From NCBI RefSeq assembly GCF_900460065.1, contig NZ_UAVD01000025.1:62001-126000 (forward strand): a stretch of DNA of 64,000 bases, in the 5' to 3' direction. The notes beneath the pieces are model-generated. The model was not told the origin of the DNA, made no database searches, and saw nothing but the letters and a program-made list of their open reading frames with translations. How positions within the stretch are numbered: position 1 is the stretch's first letter; each line of letters begins with the position of its first letter. Shown piece by piece: positions 54,670 through 62,931 of the stretch. A program made the position numbers and the translations under genes. Source of the DNA: Streptomyces griseus. Lineage in GTDB: Bacteria; Actinomycetota; Actinomycetes; Streptomycetales; Streptomycetaceae.

Positions 54670-55191
54670 TCAGGGGATGACGATGACCGGGCGCTGCGCC
54701 CGGCGGGCGAGGCGGCCGGCCACGGAGCCGAAGATCCGGCCGACGATGCCGTGCGTGGAGCCCACGACGATGGCGTCGGCGGCGTACTCCCGGCCGACCT
54801 CCTCCAGTTCGTGGCAGATGTCGCCCCCGCGCTCGACGAGCACCCAGGGCACATCGGAGAGATAGTCCGCGCAGGCCAGTTCCAGACCGAGGACCTCGGT
54901 GCGGTGATCGGGGACGTCGACGAAGACGGGGGGCTCGCAGCCCGCCCAGACCGTGGTCGGCAACCGGTTGGCGACATGGACGATGATCAGGCCGGAGCCC
55001 GAGCGGCCGGCCATGCCGATGGCGTAGGCGAGAGCCCGCTCGCTCGACGTGGAGCCGTCGAAACCGACCACGACTCCGTGCCGGAAAGCGGGATCACACG
55101 CGGGGCGTGCTTCTTCGACCGTCCGCGGCTCCGACCCTGGGTCGGCGAGCGGCTTGCGGTCCTTGGGTTCAGGGATTTCGTGACCGGCCAT
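54670..55191 (-). CDS. Universal stress protein (UspA domain)
   Basis: A 173-residue single-domain UspA protein: GVVVGFDGSTSSERALAYAIGMAGRSGSGLIIVHVANRLP at the start and AIVVGSTHGIVGRIFGSVAGRLARRAQRPVIVIP at the end. The Gly-x2-Gly-x9-Gly-Ser/Thr ATP site is present as GSTHGIVGRIFGSVAG. The N-terminal 35 residues (EIPEPKDRKPLADPGSEP) are an unstructured extension. Start ATG 55191. Convergent with glmS, and its promoter lies in the long intergenic region shared with adpA. Confidence 0.94.
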   Translation of the reverse strand: MAGHEIPEPKDRKPLADPGSEPRTVEEARPACDPAFRHGVVVGFDGSTSSERALAYAIGMAGRSGSGLIIVHVANRLPTTVWAGCEPPVFVDVPDHRTEVLGLELACADYLSDVPWVLVERGGDICHELEEVGREYAADAIVVGSTHGIVGRIFGSVAGRLARRAQRPVIVIP

Positions 55192-56218
55192 CGGTGTCTC
55201 GGCGAAGAGAATCCTCGTGAGGAGGGAACGGTTTCGAGAGGTGCATCAGCTGGCGGTGAAGCTCTGTCCGGGAATCATCTTCCCAACCCCATACCCCCAA
55301 GGGTACGGCGTCACTCCTCCACCGCCCAGACCCCCGCAAAAGCGTGCGTGACGCTGGAGGGAGCATGCCCGAGCCCGTCCGCGATGGCAATGCCGGTTGT
55401 GTCGTACACGGGCCTCGGAGGGCGCGAACACCGTCAGCCGTCCTGTTTTCCGCGCGGGCGGGCGGTCGCCCGGCGAACCCGGCGGCGAGGCCCTCACCCG
55501 GTCCCTGTTGGCCACGCCGCGACCGGTCCGTCACCCCGGGGGACGACGCCGCGGCGCACCCGACGCGATCGCCGTTCGAGCCGAACCGGGTGACGGACCC
55601 CCGAACCGCGGCGGGCCGGGTCCGCGGGACCGCCCGCGAACGACGCCGGAAACCCGCGGTTCTCGTGCCGCAGGGCCCATCGGTCGGTAATCCGGCCCTG
55701 CGCGGCCGGGGCCCCGCCCGCCCCGCGACGAGCCCCCGCATCCCTCCGCGGCGATCCGAACACGCCATCGTTCCCGGCGGTGAGGGAGCGCACCGGCGCG
55801 GCCTTCAGGCGACGGTTGTGCGCCCGGCGTGACCGGATACAGCACACGCAACCAATGGTTTTAAGCCAACTTCACCCGGGTGCCGAACCCTTCGCGGGAT
55901 GGCCGGACACCCCACCGCCCACCAGGCAGGAACGGACCGCGCGGTACGCTTTCACCCGACGCGGACGGGCCACGTTGTCGAAGGGCACTTCCCTGTGCGC
56001 TTCGCGAGTGAAACGCTTCGTGATCGAACGCTTCACGCCACGTTTCCTTATCGACATTGAGCTGGTGGGGGAAGGTGTCACGGCGGGACCACGCGACGCA
56101 GTAGATTCGATCTTGGAAATCGGAGACTGGGGACACGTGCGACACCGAGGGGAAACGTGCAGGAGCGACAGGCCCGTAAGGACCAGGGAGACGCGAACAC
56201 CGAGGGGGGCTTAGCGTC
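55192..56218. other. 1,027-bp region without a convincing gene, adpA upstream region
   Basis: Open frames here are GC-rich with no recognisable domain and poor start sites, so I list no gene. The left part should hold the promoter of the stress protein. The last 350 bases, less GC-rich, contain possible -10 elements (TAGATT at 56103-56108) and clustered GTGAAACGC/GAACGCTTC motifs at 56008-56037, as expected for the long, multiply regulated leader of adpA. Confidence 0.6.
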
Positions 56219-57436
56219 ATGAGCCAGGACTCCGCCGCCGCGACGGAGGCCGCACGCAAGCTGACCGGGCGGCGACGCCGGGAAGTCGTTGCCGTGCTGC
56301 TGTTCAGCGGCGGCCCTATCTTCGAGAGCTCCATCCCGCTCTCCGTTTTCGGAATCGACCGGCAGGACGCGGGAGTTCCCCGCTACCGCCTGCTGGTCTG
56401 CGGCGGCGAGGAAGGACCGCTGCGCACCACCGGTGGGCTCGAACTCACCGCGCCGTACGGCCTGGAGGCGATCAGCAGAGCCGGCACCGTGGTGGTGCCC
56501 GCCTGGCGGTCGATCACCTCGCCGCCGCCCGCCGAGGCACTGGACGCGCTGCGGCGCGCCCACGAGGAGGGCGCCCGCATCGTCGGTCTGTGCACGGGAG
56601 CCTTCGTGCTCGCGGCCGCCGGCCTGCTGGACGGCCGGCCGGCCACCACCCACTGGATGTACGCGCCGACGCTGGCCAAGCGCTATCCGTCGGTGCACGT
56701 CGATCCGCGCGAACTGTTCGTGGACGACGGGGATGTGCTCACCTCCGCCGGCACCGCCGCCGGGATCGATCTCTGCCTCCACATAGTCCGCACCGACCAC
56801 GGCACGGAGGCCGCGGGGGCACTCGCCCGCAGGCTCGTCGTGCCGCCACGGCGCAGTGGCGGGCAGGAGCGCTACCTGGACAGGTCTTTACCGGAGGAGA
56901 TCGGCTCCGACCCGCTCGCCGAGGTCGTGGCCTGGGCCCTGGAGCATCTGCACGAGCAGTTCGACGTGGAGACGCTCGCCGCGCGCGCCTACATGAGCAG
57001 GCGGACCTTCGACCGGAGGTTCCGTTCACTCACCGGCAGCGCACCGCTGCAGTGGCTGATCACCCAGCGGGTGCTGCAGGCGCAGCGGCTGCTGGAGACC
57101 TCCGACTACTCGGTCGACGAGGTCGCCGGCCGCTGCGGCTTCCGCTCCCCGGTCGCGCTGCGCGGGCACTTCCGCCGCCAGCTCGGCTCCTCCCCCGCCG
57201 CGTACCGGGCCGCTTACCGGGCCCGCCGTCCGCAGGGGGTGGCGGAGAGCGCCGCGACGGTGGTCGAGACGATGGTGCCCAGCCAGGGGCCACCGTCCGG
57301 ACGCCGGGGCTCGACCCTGTCCTCCGCGGCCGTCGCCGTGGCGGCCTCGGTGGGGTCCGGGGAGCTGTCCCTGCCCGGACCTGACGCGTACGTTCCCGGG
57401 CGCCCGGCCCTGCCGGGACAGCGGAGTGCCCCGTAG
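56219..57436 (+). CDS. adpA: AdpA, developmental master regulator (AraC/DJ-1 type), TTA codon
   Basis: A 405-residue AraC-family activator of morphological development and secondary metabolism. The N-terminal DJ-1/PfpI dimerisation domain (about residues 20-200: [53 protein letters not shown] ... [19 protein letters not shown]) is followed by a dual HTH AraC domain (about 235-335: [90 protein letters not shown]). The C-terminal tail is low-complexity. Codon 224 is TTA (56888-56890), located between the two domains as in other Streptomyces adpA genes, so translation needs bldA. The identification rests on near-identity of both domains to my memory of S. griseus and S. coelicolor AdpA, and on the ornA neighbour. 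Confidence 0.97.
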   Translation: MSQDSAAATEAARKLTGRRRREVVAVLLFSGGPIFESSIPLSVFGIDRQDAGVPRYRLLVCGGEEGPLRTTGGLELTAPYGLEAISRAGTVVVPAWRSITSPPPAEALDALRRAHEEGARIVGLCTGAFVLAAAGLLDGRPATTHWMYAPTLAKRYPSVHVDPRELFVDDGDVLTSAGTAAGIDLCLHIVRTDHGTEAAGALARRLVVPPRRSGGQERYLDRSLPEEIGSDPLAEVVAWALEHLHEQFDVETLAARAYMSRRTFDRRFRSLTGSAPLQWLITQRVLQAQRLLETSDYSVDEVAGRCGFRSPVALRGHFRRQLGSSPAAYRAAYRARRPQGVAESAATVVETMVPSQGPPSGRRGSTLSSAAVAVAASVGSGELSLPGPDAYVPGRPALPGQRSAP

Positions 57437-57446
57437 GGTGGGGCGC

Positions 57447-58052
57447 ATGAACGACCGCATGGTGTGGATCGACTGCGAGATGACCGGGCTCTCGTTGGCG
57501 GACGACGCACTCATCGAGGTGGCCGCCCTGGTCACCGACTCGGAGCTGAACGTGCTCGGCGAAGGGGTGGACATCGTGATCCGCCCGCCGGACGCGGCCC
57601 TGGAGACCATGCCCGAGGTGGTGCGGCAGATGCACACCGCCTCGGGCCTCCTCGACGAGCTGGCCGGGGGCACCACCCTGGCGGACGCCGAGGAGCAGGT
57701 CCTGGCCTACGTCCGCGAGCACGTGAAGGAGCCCGGCAAGGCCCCGCTCTGCGGGAACTCGGTCGGCACCGACCGGGGATTCCTGGCGCGGGACATGCGG
57801 GAGCTGGAGGGCTACCTCCACTACCGGATCGTGGACGTGTCCTCGGTCAAGGAGCTGGCCCGGCGCTGGTACCCCCGGGCGTACTTCAACAGCCCGGCCA
57901 AGAACGGCAACCACCGGGCGCTGGCGGACATCCGTGACTCCATCACGGAGCTCCGCTACTACCGGGAGGCGGTCTTCGTGCCGCAGCCCGGCCCGGACTC
58001 CGAGCGCGCCAAGGAGATCGCGGCGCGCTTGTCGGCTCCGGCCGCACCGTAG
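57447..58052 (+). CDS. ornA: Oligoribonuclease
   Basis: A 201-residue DEDD-family 3'-5' exoribonuclease that clears 2-5-mers and pGpG. Motifs: [13 protein letters not shown] (Asp/Glu metal ligands), [54 protein letters not shown] and the terminal [19 protein letters not shown] (His/Asp). Start ATG 57447 lies 10 bp after adpA, the conserved adpA-ornA arrangement, possibly with read-through. Confidence 0.97.
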   Translation: MNDRMVWIDCEMTGLSLADDALIEVAALVTDSELNVLGEGVDIVIRPPDAALETMPEVVRQMHTASGLLDELAGGTTLADAEEQVLAYVREHVKEPGKAPLCGNSVGTDRGFLARDMRELEGYLHYRIVDVSSVKELARRWYPRAYFNSPAKNGNHRALADIRDSITELRYYREAVFVPQPGPDSERAKEIAARLSAPAAP

Positions 58053-58171
58053 GAACCCGCTGGTCACGGGCGCGAGAGCGCCCGTGGACCGGCCCCGGGA
58101 AACGGGGGCGCGAGCACCCTCCCGGACCCTGTACACTTTTTCTCGGCCGGTCGGAAACGACCGGGCGACAT

Positions 58172-58245
58172 GGTGGGTATAGCTCAGCTGGCAGAGCACC
58201 TGGTTGTGGTCCAGGATGTCGCGGGTTCAAGTCCCGTTACTCACC
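58172..58245 (+). tRNA. tRNA-His (GTG anticodon)
   Basis: Cloverleaf drawn by hand: acceptor GTGGGTA / TACTCAC with one G-U pair, anticodon stem CCTGG/CCAGG, loop TT-GTG-GT with anticodon GTG at 58206-58208, T-stem GCGGG/CCCGT with TTCAAGT loop. The extra G at 58172 pairs with discriminator C, the G-1 feature specific to tRNA-His. CCA is not encoded. A probable promoter (TACACT at 58132-58137) lies just upstream and a terminator follows. Confidence 0.96.
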
Positions 58246-58252
58246 CTGAGGG

Positions 58253-58282
58253 AAGGGCCCCGGTCTGTGGACCGGGGCCCTT
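58253..58282 (+). terminator. tRNA-His terminator
   Basis: Perfect 13-bp stem AAGGGCCCCGGTC / GACCGGGGCCCTT with TGTG loop, then CTTCAT; 8 bp after the tRNA. Confidence 0.85.
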
Positions 58283-58351
58283 CTTCATGTGTGCGGGGTG
58301 GTGGGCCGCCCGGGAGATCGGGCGCTCCGGTCGCCCGGGCGGCCCGGTGGA

Positions 58352-58942
58352 TCAGAAGGTGACGTCGGAGCAGGCGTAGAACGCGTTGCCGGTGTCCGCG
58401 ATGGTCCAGACGCCGAGGATCAGGTGCTTGCCCGACTTCTGCGGCAGGTTGCCCGCGTGCGTGACCGTCGCCCCCGGCTGCCGGCCGCCGAACGGCACGG
58501 TCAGGAAGGGCTGCGGGTCCAGGTCGGCCCTGGTCAGGGGCTTCGACGGGTCGTAGCCGTCCTTGGTGACGTAGTACCGGAAGTCGGTGGTGGCGTGCCG
58601 GGCAGTGATCCGCCAGCGGAACGTGTGGCTCGCCCCGGCGCTCACGGCGGAGGCGGGCCAGGCACCGCCGCGCGGGTCGTCCAGCTCGGCGAACCGCTGG
58701 TTGCCCCCGGCGCAGATCAGACCGTCGCGGGGGCCGCGCGCCGGGAAGCCCTTGGGGCCCTCGACGCTCGGCGGCTCCCACTGGATCTGCCCGCAGTTGC
58801 GGACGGTGCCGTTGCCGCAGAGCTGCTGCCGGCTGACCGGCGAGTCGGTGTACCCGTGGCCCTGGGCGCTGCCGGAGGTGGCCAGCAGGGAGACTCCGGC
58901 GATACCGAGGCCGAGGAGTAAGGAGGTGATCTTTCTGCGCAT
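58352..58942 (-). CDS. AA10 lytic polysaccharide monooxygenase (chitin-binding protein), TTA codon
   Basis: A 196-residue secreted copper monooxygenase that oxidatively cleaves chitin or cellulose. A signal peptide (residues 1-28) ends AQG, leaving His29 as the N-terminal copper ligand (HGYTDSPVSRQQLCGNGTV). The second ligand is His116 in WRITARH. NAFYACSDVTF at the end supplies the axial aromatic. Cys pairs suggest disulphides. No carbohydrate-binding module, so a minimal single-domain AA10. Codon 8 is TTA (58921-58919), so expression should need bldA. A TGGTCTAGACCA box lies about 70 bp upstream of the start, suggesting DasR/GlcNAc control. The motif and DasR box favour chitin as substrate, but this is inference. 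Confidence 0.95.
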   Translation of the reverse strand: MRRKITSLLLGLGIAGVSLLATSGSAQGHGYTDSPVSRQQLCGNGTVRNCGQIQWEPPSVEGPKGFPARGPRDGLICAGGNQRFAELDDPRGGAWPASAVSAGASHTFRWRITARHATTDFRYYVTKDGYDPSKPLTRADLDPQPFLTVPFGGRQPGATVTHAGNLPQKSGKHLILGVWTIADTGNAFYACSDVTF

Positions 58943-59009
58943 GTGGTGCTCCTGAGGTGAGGGGTGGAGCTTGGCGGACAGAGGGACCGGCGTGCGGCGA
59001 CTCACCGCA

Positions 59010-59025
59010 CTTGGTCTAGACCAAG
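59010..59025 (-). promoter_or_regulatory. DasR box (dre) of the LPMO gene
   Basis: CTTGGTCTAGACCAAG is a perfect 16-bp palindrome with the central 12 bases TGGTCTAGACCA identical to the DasR/chitinase-promoter consensus. It lies 68-83 bp before the leftward LPMO start. Confidence 0.8.
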
Positions 59026-59100
59026 ACGGAGGTTAGTCCTGTCCTTTGGTCATGTCCATACCACTGAAAGACCCCCCGGAAGGCCCCGCGCGCACCGAGC

Positions 59101-59218
59101 GGCCCGGGGACGGCTCGGTACGGGGTCGGTCCCGCTCAGGCCGCACCCAGGCCGCACTCAGGTCCCGCTCGGGTCCGCTGCGCCCCGGCCCGGGGACGGC
59201 TCGGTACGGGCCGGTCCC
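59101..59218. repeat. 32-33-bp direct repeat upstream of LPMO
   Basis: GGCCCGGGGACGGCTCGGTA at 59101-59120 recurs at 59187-59206, and the matching continues to 59133 and 59218 with one base difference in length. The intervening 53 bp contain CCGCA/CAGG iterations. Confidence 0.75.
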
Positions 59219-59237
59219 GACCGTGCGGCCGGGACCG
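59212..59237 (-). terminator. cebR terminator hairpin
   Basis: CGGTCCCG and CGGGACCG, perfect 8-bp arms, sit 18 bp beyond the cebR stop on the same strand. Confidence 0.55.
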
Positions 59238-59255
59238 CCGCCGCCCCGCCGGCCG

Positions 59256-60293
59256 TCACGACGAGTCGCGGACCACCAGCTCCGTGGGCAGGACCACCGA
59301 GGGGCGCTCGTCGCCCGGGGCCCGGCCCGCGATCTCGTCCAGGAGGAGCTGGGCCATCCGGCGGCCCATCTCCTCGATGGGCTGGCGGACGCTGGTGAGG
59401 GCCGGGTGCATGTGGCGGGCGACCACCGAGTCGTCGAAGCCGATCAGGGCCACGTCCTCGGGGATGCGGCGGTCCGCCTCGCGCAGGACCTGGCGGGCGC
59501 CCGCGGCCATCACGTCGGAGGCCACGAAGACGGCGTCGAGGCCGGGGCGGCGGGCCAGGAGGTCGCGCATGGCCCGGGCGCCGCCCTCCTCGGTGAAGTC
59601 GGCCGGGGCGATCAGGCGCTCGTCGGGGGCCAGGCCGGCGGCGGAGACCGCGGCGCGGTAGCCGTCCAGGCGGCGCTGGGCGCCGTAGACCTCCAGGCGG
59701 CCGGTGATGGTGGCCACCTGGCGGCGGCCCCGGGAGACCAGGTGCTCCACGGCGGCCCGCGCGCCCTCGAAGTTGTCGGAGTCGACCGAGGGCAGCGTCT
59801 CGGCCGCGTGCCGGGCGCCGCTGATCACGCAGGGCATGCCCAGCTGCTCCAGGAGCTCCGGCAGCGGGTCATCGGCGTGCACGGCGACCAGGAGGACCCC
59901 GTCGACGCGGTGGGCGGTGAGGTACTGGGCGAGCCTGCGGCGCTCGCGGTCGTTGCCGACGAGGGTGAGGAGCAGCTGCATCTCGGTGTCGGCCAGGGCC
60001 GCCCCGACACCGCGCACTATGGCGGAGAAGTAGGGCTCGGCGAAGAAGCGGGTCTCCGGCTCGGGGACCACCAGCGCGATGGCGTCGGTGCGGTTGCCCG
60101 CCAGGGCGCGGGCGGCGCGGTTGGGGACGTACCCCAGTTCGGCGACGGCCGCCTCGACGGCCTGCCGGGTGGCGTCGCTGACCCGGGGCGAGCCGTTGAT
60201 GACCCGTGAGGCGGTGCCCCGGCCGACCCCGGCCCGTGCCGCGACCTCTTCGAGCGTGGGCCGCCCGCCGTTCCGTACTCGCGATGCCGCCAT
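59256..60293 (-). CDS. cebR: CebR, LacI-family cellobiose-responsive repressor
   Basis: A 345-residue LacI-type repressor. The HTH is at residues 12-60 (PTLEEVAARAGVGRGTASRVINGSPRVSDATRQAVEAAVAELGYVPNRAARAL), followed by a periplasmic-binding-like ligand domain (DAIALVVPEPETRFFAEPYFSAIVRGV ... DAVFVASDVMAAGARQVLREADRRIPEDVALIGFDDSVVARHMHPALTSV). Start ATG 60293, with GGGGAGG upstream, rather than the upstream in-frame codon at 60317. The target palindrome TGGGAGCGCTCCCA lies both before this gene and before bglC. Cello-oligosaccharides are the known inducers in Streptomyces. Confidence 0.96.
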   Translation of the reverse strand: MAASRVRNGGRPTLEEVAARAGVGRGTASRVINGSPRVSDATRQAVEAAVAELGYVPNRAARALAGNRTDAIALVVPEPETRFFAEPYFSAIVRGVGAALADTEMQLLLTLVGNDRERRRLAQYLTAHRVDGVLLVAVHADDPLPELLEQLGMPCVISGARHAAETLPSVDSDNFEGARAAVEHLVSRGRRQVATITGRLEVYGAQRRLDGYRAAVSAAGLAPDERLIAPADFTEEGGARAMRDLLARRPGLDAVFVASDVMAAGARQVLREADRRIPEDVALIGFDDSVVARHMHPALTSVRQPIEEMGRRMAQLLLDEIAGRAPGDERPSVVLPTELVVRDSS

Positions 60294-60384
60294 GGCCGCC
60301 TCCCCGTTCCCGGTCAATTTCTCACAGCCGTACAGTCAATCCAAGTCCTGGACCGATCACCCCGACGAGCGTACGGACAGTGTA

Positions 60385-60400
60385 TTGGGAGCGCTCCCAA
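60385..60400. promoter_or_regulatory. CebR operator between cebR and bglC
   Basis: TTGGGAGCGCTCCCAA is a perfect 16-bp palindrome containing the CebR consensus TGGGAGCGCTCCCA. It lies about 92 bp before cebR and so suggests autoregulation. Confidence 0.93.
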
Positions 60401-60472
60401 GAAGGGGACGGAAAGGCGGTGGGCCCGGTCGGGGTCGACCGGGCCCACCGCTCTCAACGGGCTGCCGCCGGG

Positions 60473-61930
60473 TCAGGCCTCCGGGGGCAGCGCGTGGCGG
60501 GCGATGACCTCGCCGTACCAGTGGGCGCTGGACTTCGGCGTACGGAGCTGGGTCTCGTAGTCGACGTAGACCGCGCCGAAGCGCTTCGCATAGCCGTAGC
60601 CCCACTCGAAGTTGTCCATCAGCGACCAGAGGAAGTAGCCCCGTACGTCGGCGCCGTCGGCCGCCGCCCGGCGCACCGCCTCCAGGTGGCCGCGCAGATA
60701 GGCGATCCGCTCCGGGTCGTGGACCCGGCCGTCCGCGTCCGGGGCGTCGTCGAAGGCGGCGCCGTTCTCGGTGACCATCAGCGGCAGCTCCGGGTGCTCG
60801 CGCGAGACGTCCATGAGGAGGTCGTACAGCCCCTCCGGCTTGACCGACCAGTTCATCGCGGTGACCGGCCGGCCCTCGGCGAGGTGGAAGGCGACGTGCT
60901 CCGAGCCGGGCCACGGGGAGTGGTCGCTGCTGCCGTGGCCGTCGTTGCGGGTGTCCCCCGCGCCGGAGGCGGGCGTGCTGACGATGGTGGGCGTGTAGTA
61001 GTTGACGCCGAGCACGTCGATCGGGGCGGCGATCGCGGCGAGGTCGCCGTCGCGGACCAGCTCTCCCCAGTTGACGATGCGTTCGGTGTCGGCCAGCAGG
61101 TCCTCCGGGTACGCGCCCTTCAGCATCGGACCGGTGAAGACGCGGTTGCCCACCGCGTCGATCCGGCGGGCCGCGTCCGCGTCCGCCTCGCTGCCGGTCA
61201 GCGGGCGCACCTGGTGGAGGTTGAGGGTGACCGAGGTCTGCGCGGCAGCGGGGAGGTTCGCGCGCAGCGCCTCGGTCGCCCGGCCGTGGGCGAGGTTGAG
61301 GTGGTGGGCGGCCCGCAGCGCGGCGGCCGGTTCGGTGCGGCCGGGGGCGTGGACCCCGGAGCCGTAACCGAGGAAGGCCGAGCACCAGGGTTCGTTCAGC
61401 GTGGTCCACATCCCCACGCGGTCGCCCAGGGCGCGGGCCATGATGGCCGCGTACTCCGCGAACCGCTCGGCCGTCGCCCGCTCGGGCCAGCCGCCCGCGT
61501 CCTCCAACTCCTGGGGCAGGTCCCAGTGGTAGAGCGTGGCGACGGGCTTGATGCCGGCGAGGAGCAGCTCGTCGACGAGCGAGCGGTAGAAGTCGAGGCC
61601 GCGTTCCACGGCGGGTCCCCGGCCGGTGGGCTGGACGCGGGACCAGGAGACCGAGAAGCGGTACGCCTGGAGTCCGAGCCGCTTCATCAGGGCGACGTCG
61701 TCGCGGTAGCGGTGGAAGTGGTCGGCCGCCACGTCCCCGGTGTCCCCGCCGAGGGTCCGGCCGGGCGTGTGGCTGAAGGTGTCCCAGATGGAGGGCGTGC
61801 GGCCCATCTCGGCCGCCGCGCCCTCCACCTGGTAGGCGGCGGTGGCCGCGCCCCAGAGGAAACCGGTCGGGAAGGGGGCCGTGGCGGCGGGGGCCTGCTG
61901 CGGGACCGTGTCAGGTCGGACGACTGTCAT
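60473..61930 (-). CDS. bglC: BglC, GH1 beta-glucosidase
   Basis: A 485-residue GH1 enzyme that hydrolyses imported cellobiose/cello-oligosaccharides to glucose in the cytoplasm (no signal peptide). The family residues are present: [21 protein letters not shown] at the start, acid/base [10 protein letters not shown], nucleophile [12 protein letters not shown] and [23 protein letters not shown] at the end. Start ATG 61930. A CebR box directly abuts the start, 66 bp after the permease gene; as last gene of the ceb block it can be read through or from its own promoter. Confidence 0.96.
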   Translation of the reverse strand: MTVVRPDTVPQQAPAATAPFPTGFLWGAATAAYQVEGAAAEMGRTPSIWDTFSHTPGRTLGGDTGDVAADHFHRYRDDVALMKRLGLQAYRFSVSWSRVQPTGRGPAVERGLDFYRSLVDELLLAGIKPVATLYHWDLPQELEDAGGWPERATAERFAEYAAIMARALGDRVGMWTTLNEPWCSAFLGYGSGVHAPGRTEPAAALRAAHHLNLAHGRATEALRANLPAAAQTSVTLNLHQVRPLTGSEADADAARRIDAVGNRVFTGPMLKGAYPEDLLADTERIVNWGELVRDGDLAAIAAPIDVLGVNYYTPTIVSTPASGAGDTRNDGHGSSDHSPWPGSEHVAFHLAEGRPVTAMNWSVKPEGLYDLLMDVSREHPELPLMVTENGAAFDDAPDADGRVHDPERIAYLRGHLEAVRRAAADGADVRGYFLWSLMDNFEWGYGYAKRFGAVYVDYETQLRTPKSSAHWYGEVIARHALPPEA

Positions 61931-61931
61931 G

Positions 61932-61945
61932 TGGGAGCGCTCCCT
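61932..61945 (-). promoter_or_regulatory. CebR operator immediately upstream of bglC
   Basis: TGGGAGCGCTCCCT, 13 of 14 positions of the CebR consensus, lies one base before the bglC start codon, so bound CebR would block initiation or elongation. Confidence 0.88.
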
Positions 61946-61996
61946 GGGGAAGTGAGGGGTGGGAAGGAGGTGGAGAGGACGCCGGGCGAGGGAGGG

Positions 61997-62917
61997 TCAG
62001 CCCTTCACCGCGCCGGACATGATCCCGCCGACGATCTTCTTGCCGAAGACCACGAACACCACCAGCAGCGGCAGCGTGCTGATCAGCGCGCCCGCCATCA
62101 CGATGGACTGGTCGGGGGTGTACGAGGCGCTGAGCTGGCCGAGGGCCACCTGAAGGGTCGGGTTCTGCTGGTTGAGGGCGAGGTAGGGCCAGAAGAAGTC
62201 GTTCCACGCCTGGACGAAGGTGAGCATCCCGAGCACCATCATCGCGGGGCGGGCCACCGGCAGCACCACGCTCACCACGATGCGGAGGTTGTTCGCGCCG
62301 TCGATCTTGGCCGCCTCGATCAGCTCGTACGGCAGCGCCTCGATCAGGTACTGGCGCATGAAGAAGACGCCGAACGCGCTCACCAGCGTCGGGAAGATCA
62401 CGGATTCGAGCTGCCCGCCCCAGCCGAGGCCGGACATCATCATGAACAGCGGGACGACGCTGAGCTGCGGTGGGATGGTGAGGGTGGCGATGACCGCGGT
62501 CATCAGCCAGCCGCGGCCCCGGAAGCGCATCTTGGCGAACGCGTAGCCGGCGAGCGTGCAGAAGAAGAGCGTCGCGAGGGTGATCGAGGACGAGACGATG
62601 ACGCTGTTGAGGATCGCCGTGCCGAGGTTGGCCTGCTCCCAGGCGGTCTGGAGGTTCTCCAGCAGTTTCCCGCCGGGGAGGAACGGCGGGGTGGCGGCGA
62701 GGACCTCGTCCTGGGTGCGGGAGGCCGCGACCAGGGTCCAGTAGAGCGGCAGCAGCGAGCCGAAGCCGACGACGGCGAGCGCAATGTACGCGAACGGGCC
62801 GCCCTTCAGCTGCTGGCCGGCGCCCATCCGGAAGCGGCTGGGCCGCCGCGGGGCGCCGCCCTGCGGGGCCGGCGCGAGCTTCACGGGGGCGGGGTGCGTG
62901 GGGCTGGTCAGGGTCAT
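61997..62917 (-). CDS. cebG: CebG, ABC sugar permease
   Basis: A 306-residue inner-membrane permease of the carbohydrate uptake-1 family with six helices. The N-terminal 30 residues are a hydrophilic extension (PTHPAPVKLAPAPQGGAPRRP). The EAA loop contacting the ATPase is YELIEAAKIDGANNLRIVVSVVLPVARPAMMV. With CebF and the binding protein CebE (outside the window) it imports cellobiose/cellotriose; the shared MsiK ATPase is not encoded here. Start ATG 62917, 14 bp after cebF. Confidence 0.95.
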   Translation of the reverse strand: MTLTSPTHPAPVKLAPAPQGGAPRRPSRFRMGAGQQLKGGPFAYIALAVVGFGSLLPLYWTLVAASRTQDEVLAATPPFLPGGKLLENLQTAWEQANLGTAILNSVIVSSSITLATLFFCTLAGYAFAKMRFRGRGWLMTAVIATLTIPPQLSVVPLFMMMSGLGWGGQLESVIFPTLVSAFGVFFMRQYLIEALPYELIEAAKIDGANNLRIVVSVVLPVARPAMMVLGMLTFVQAWNDFFWPYLALNQQNPTLQVALGQLSASYTPDQSIVMAGALISTLPLLVVFVVFGKKIVGGIMSGAVKG

Positions 62918-62931
62918 GGATGCGCTCCCGG

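Larger units (their letters stand above)
58943..59255. other. 313-bp region between LPMO and cebR genes
   Basis: No gene. It holds the LPMO promoter/DasR site on the left, a direct repeat of about 32 bp on the right, and the cebR terminator hairpin (both listed). Confidence 0.6.

Noticed and set aside
55344..55832. Rightward 162-aa frame in the region before adpA
   Set aside because: Pro/Arg/Ala-rich, no recognisable domain or start signal, and competing frames of the same length occur on the other strand.
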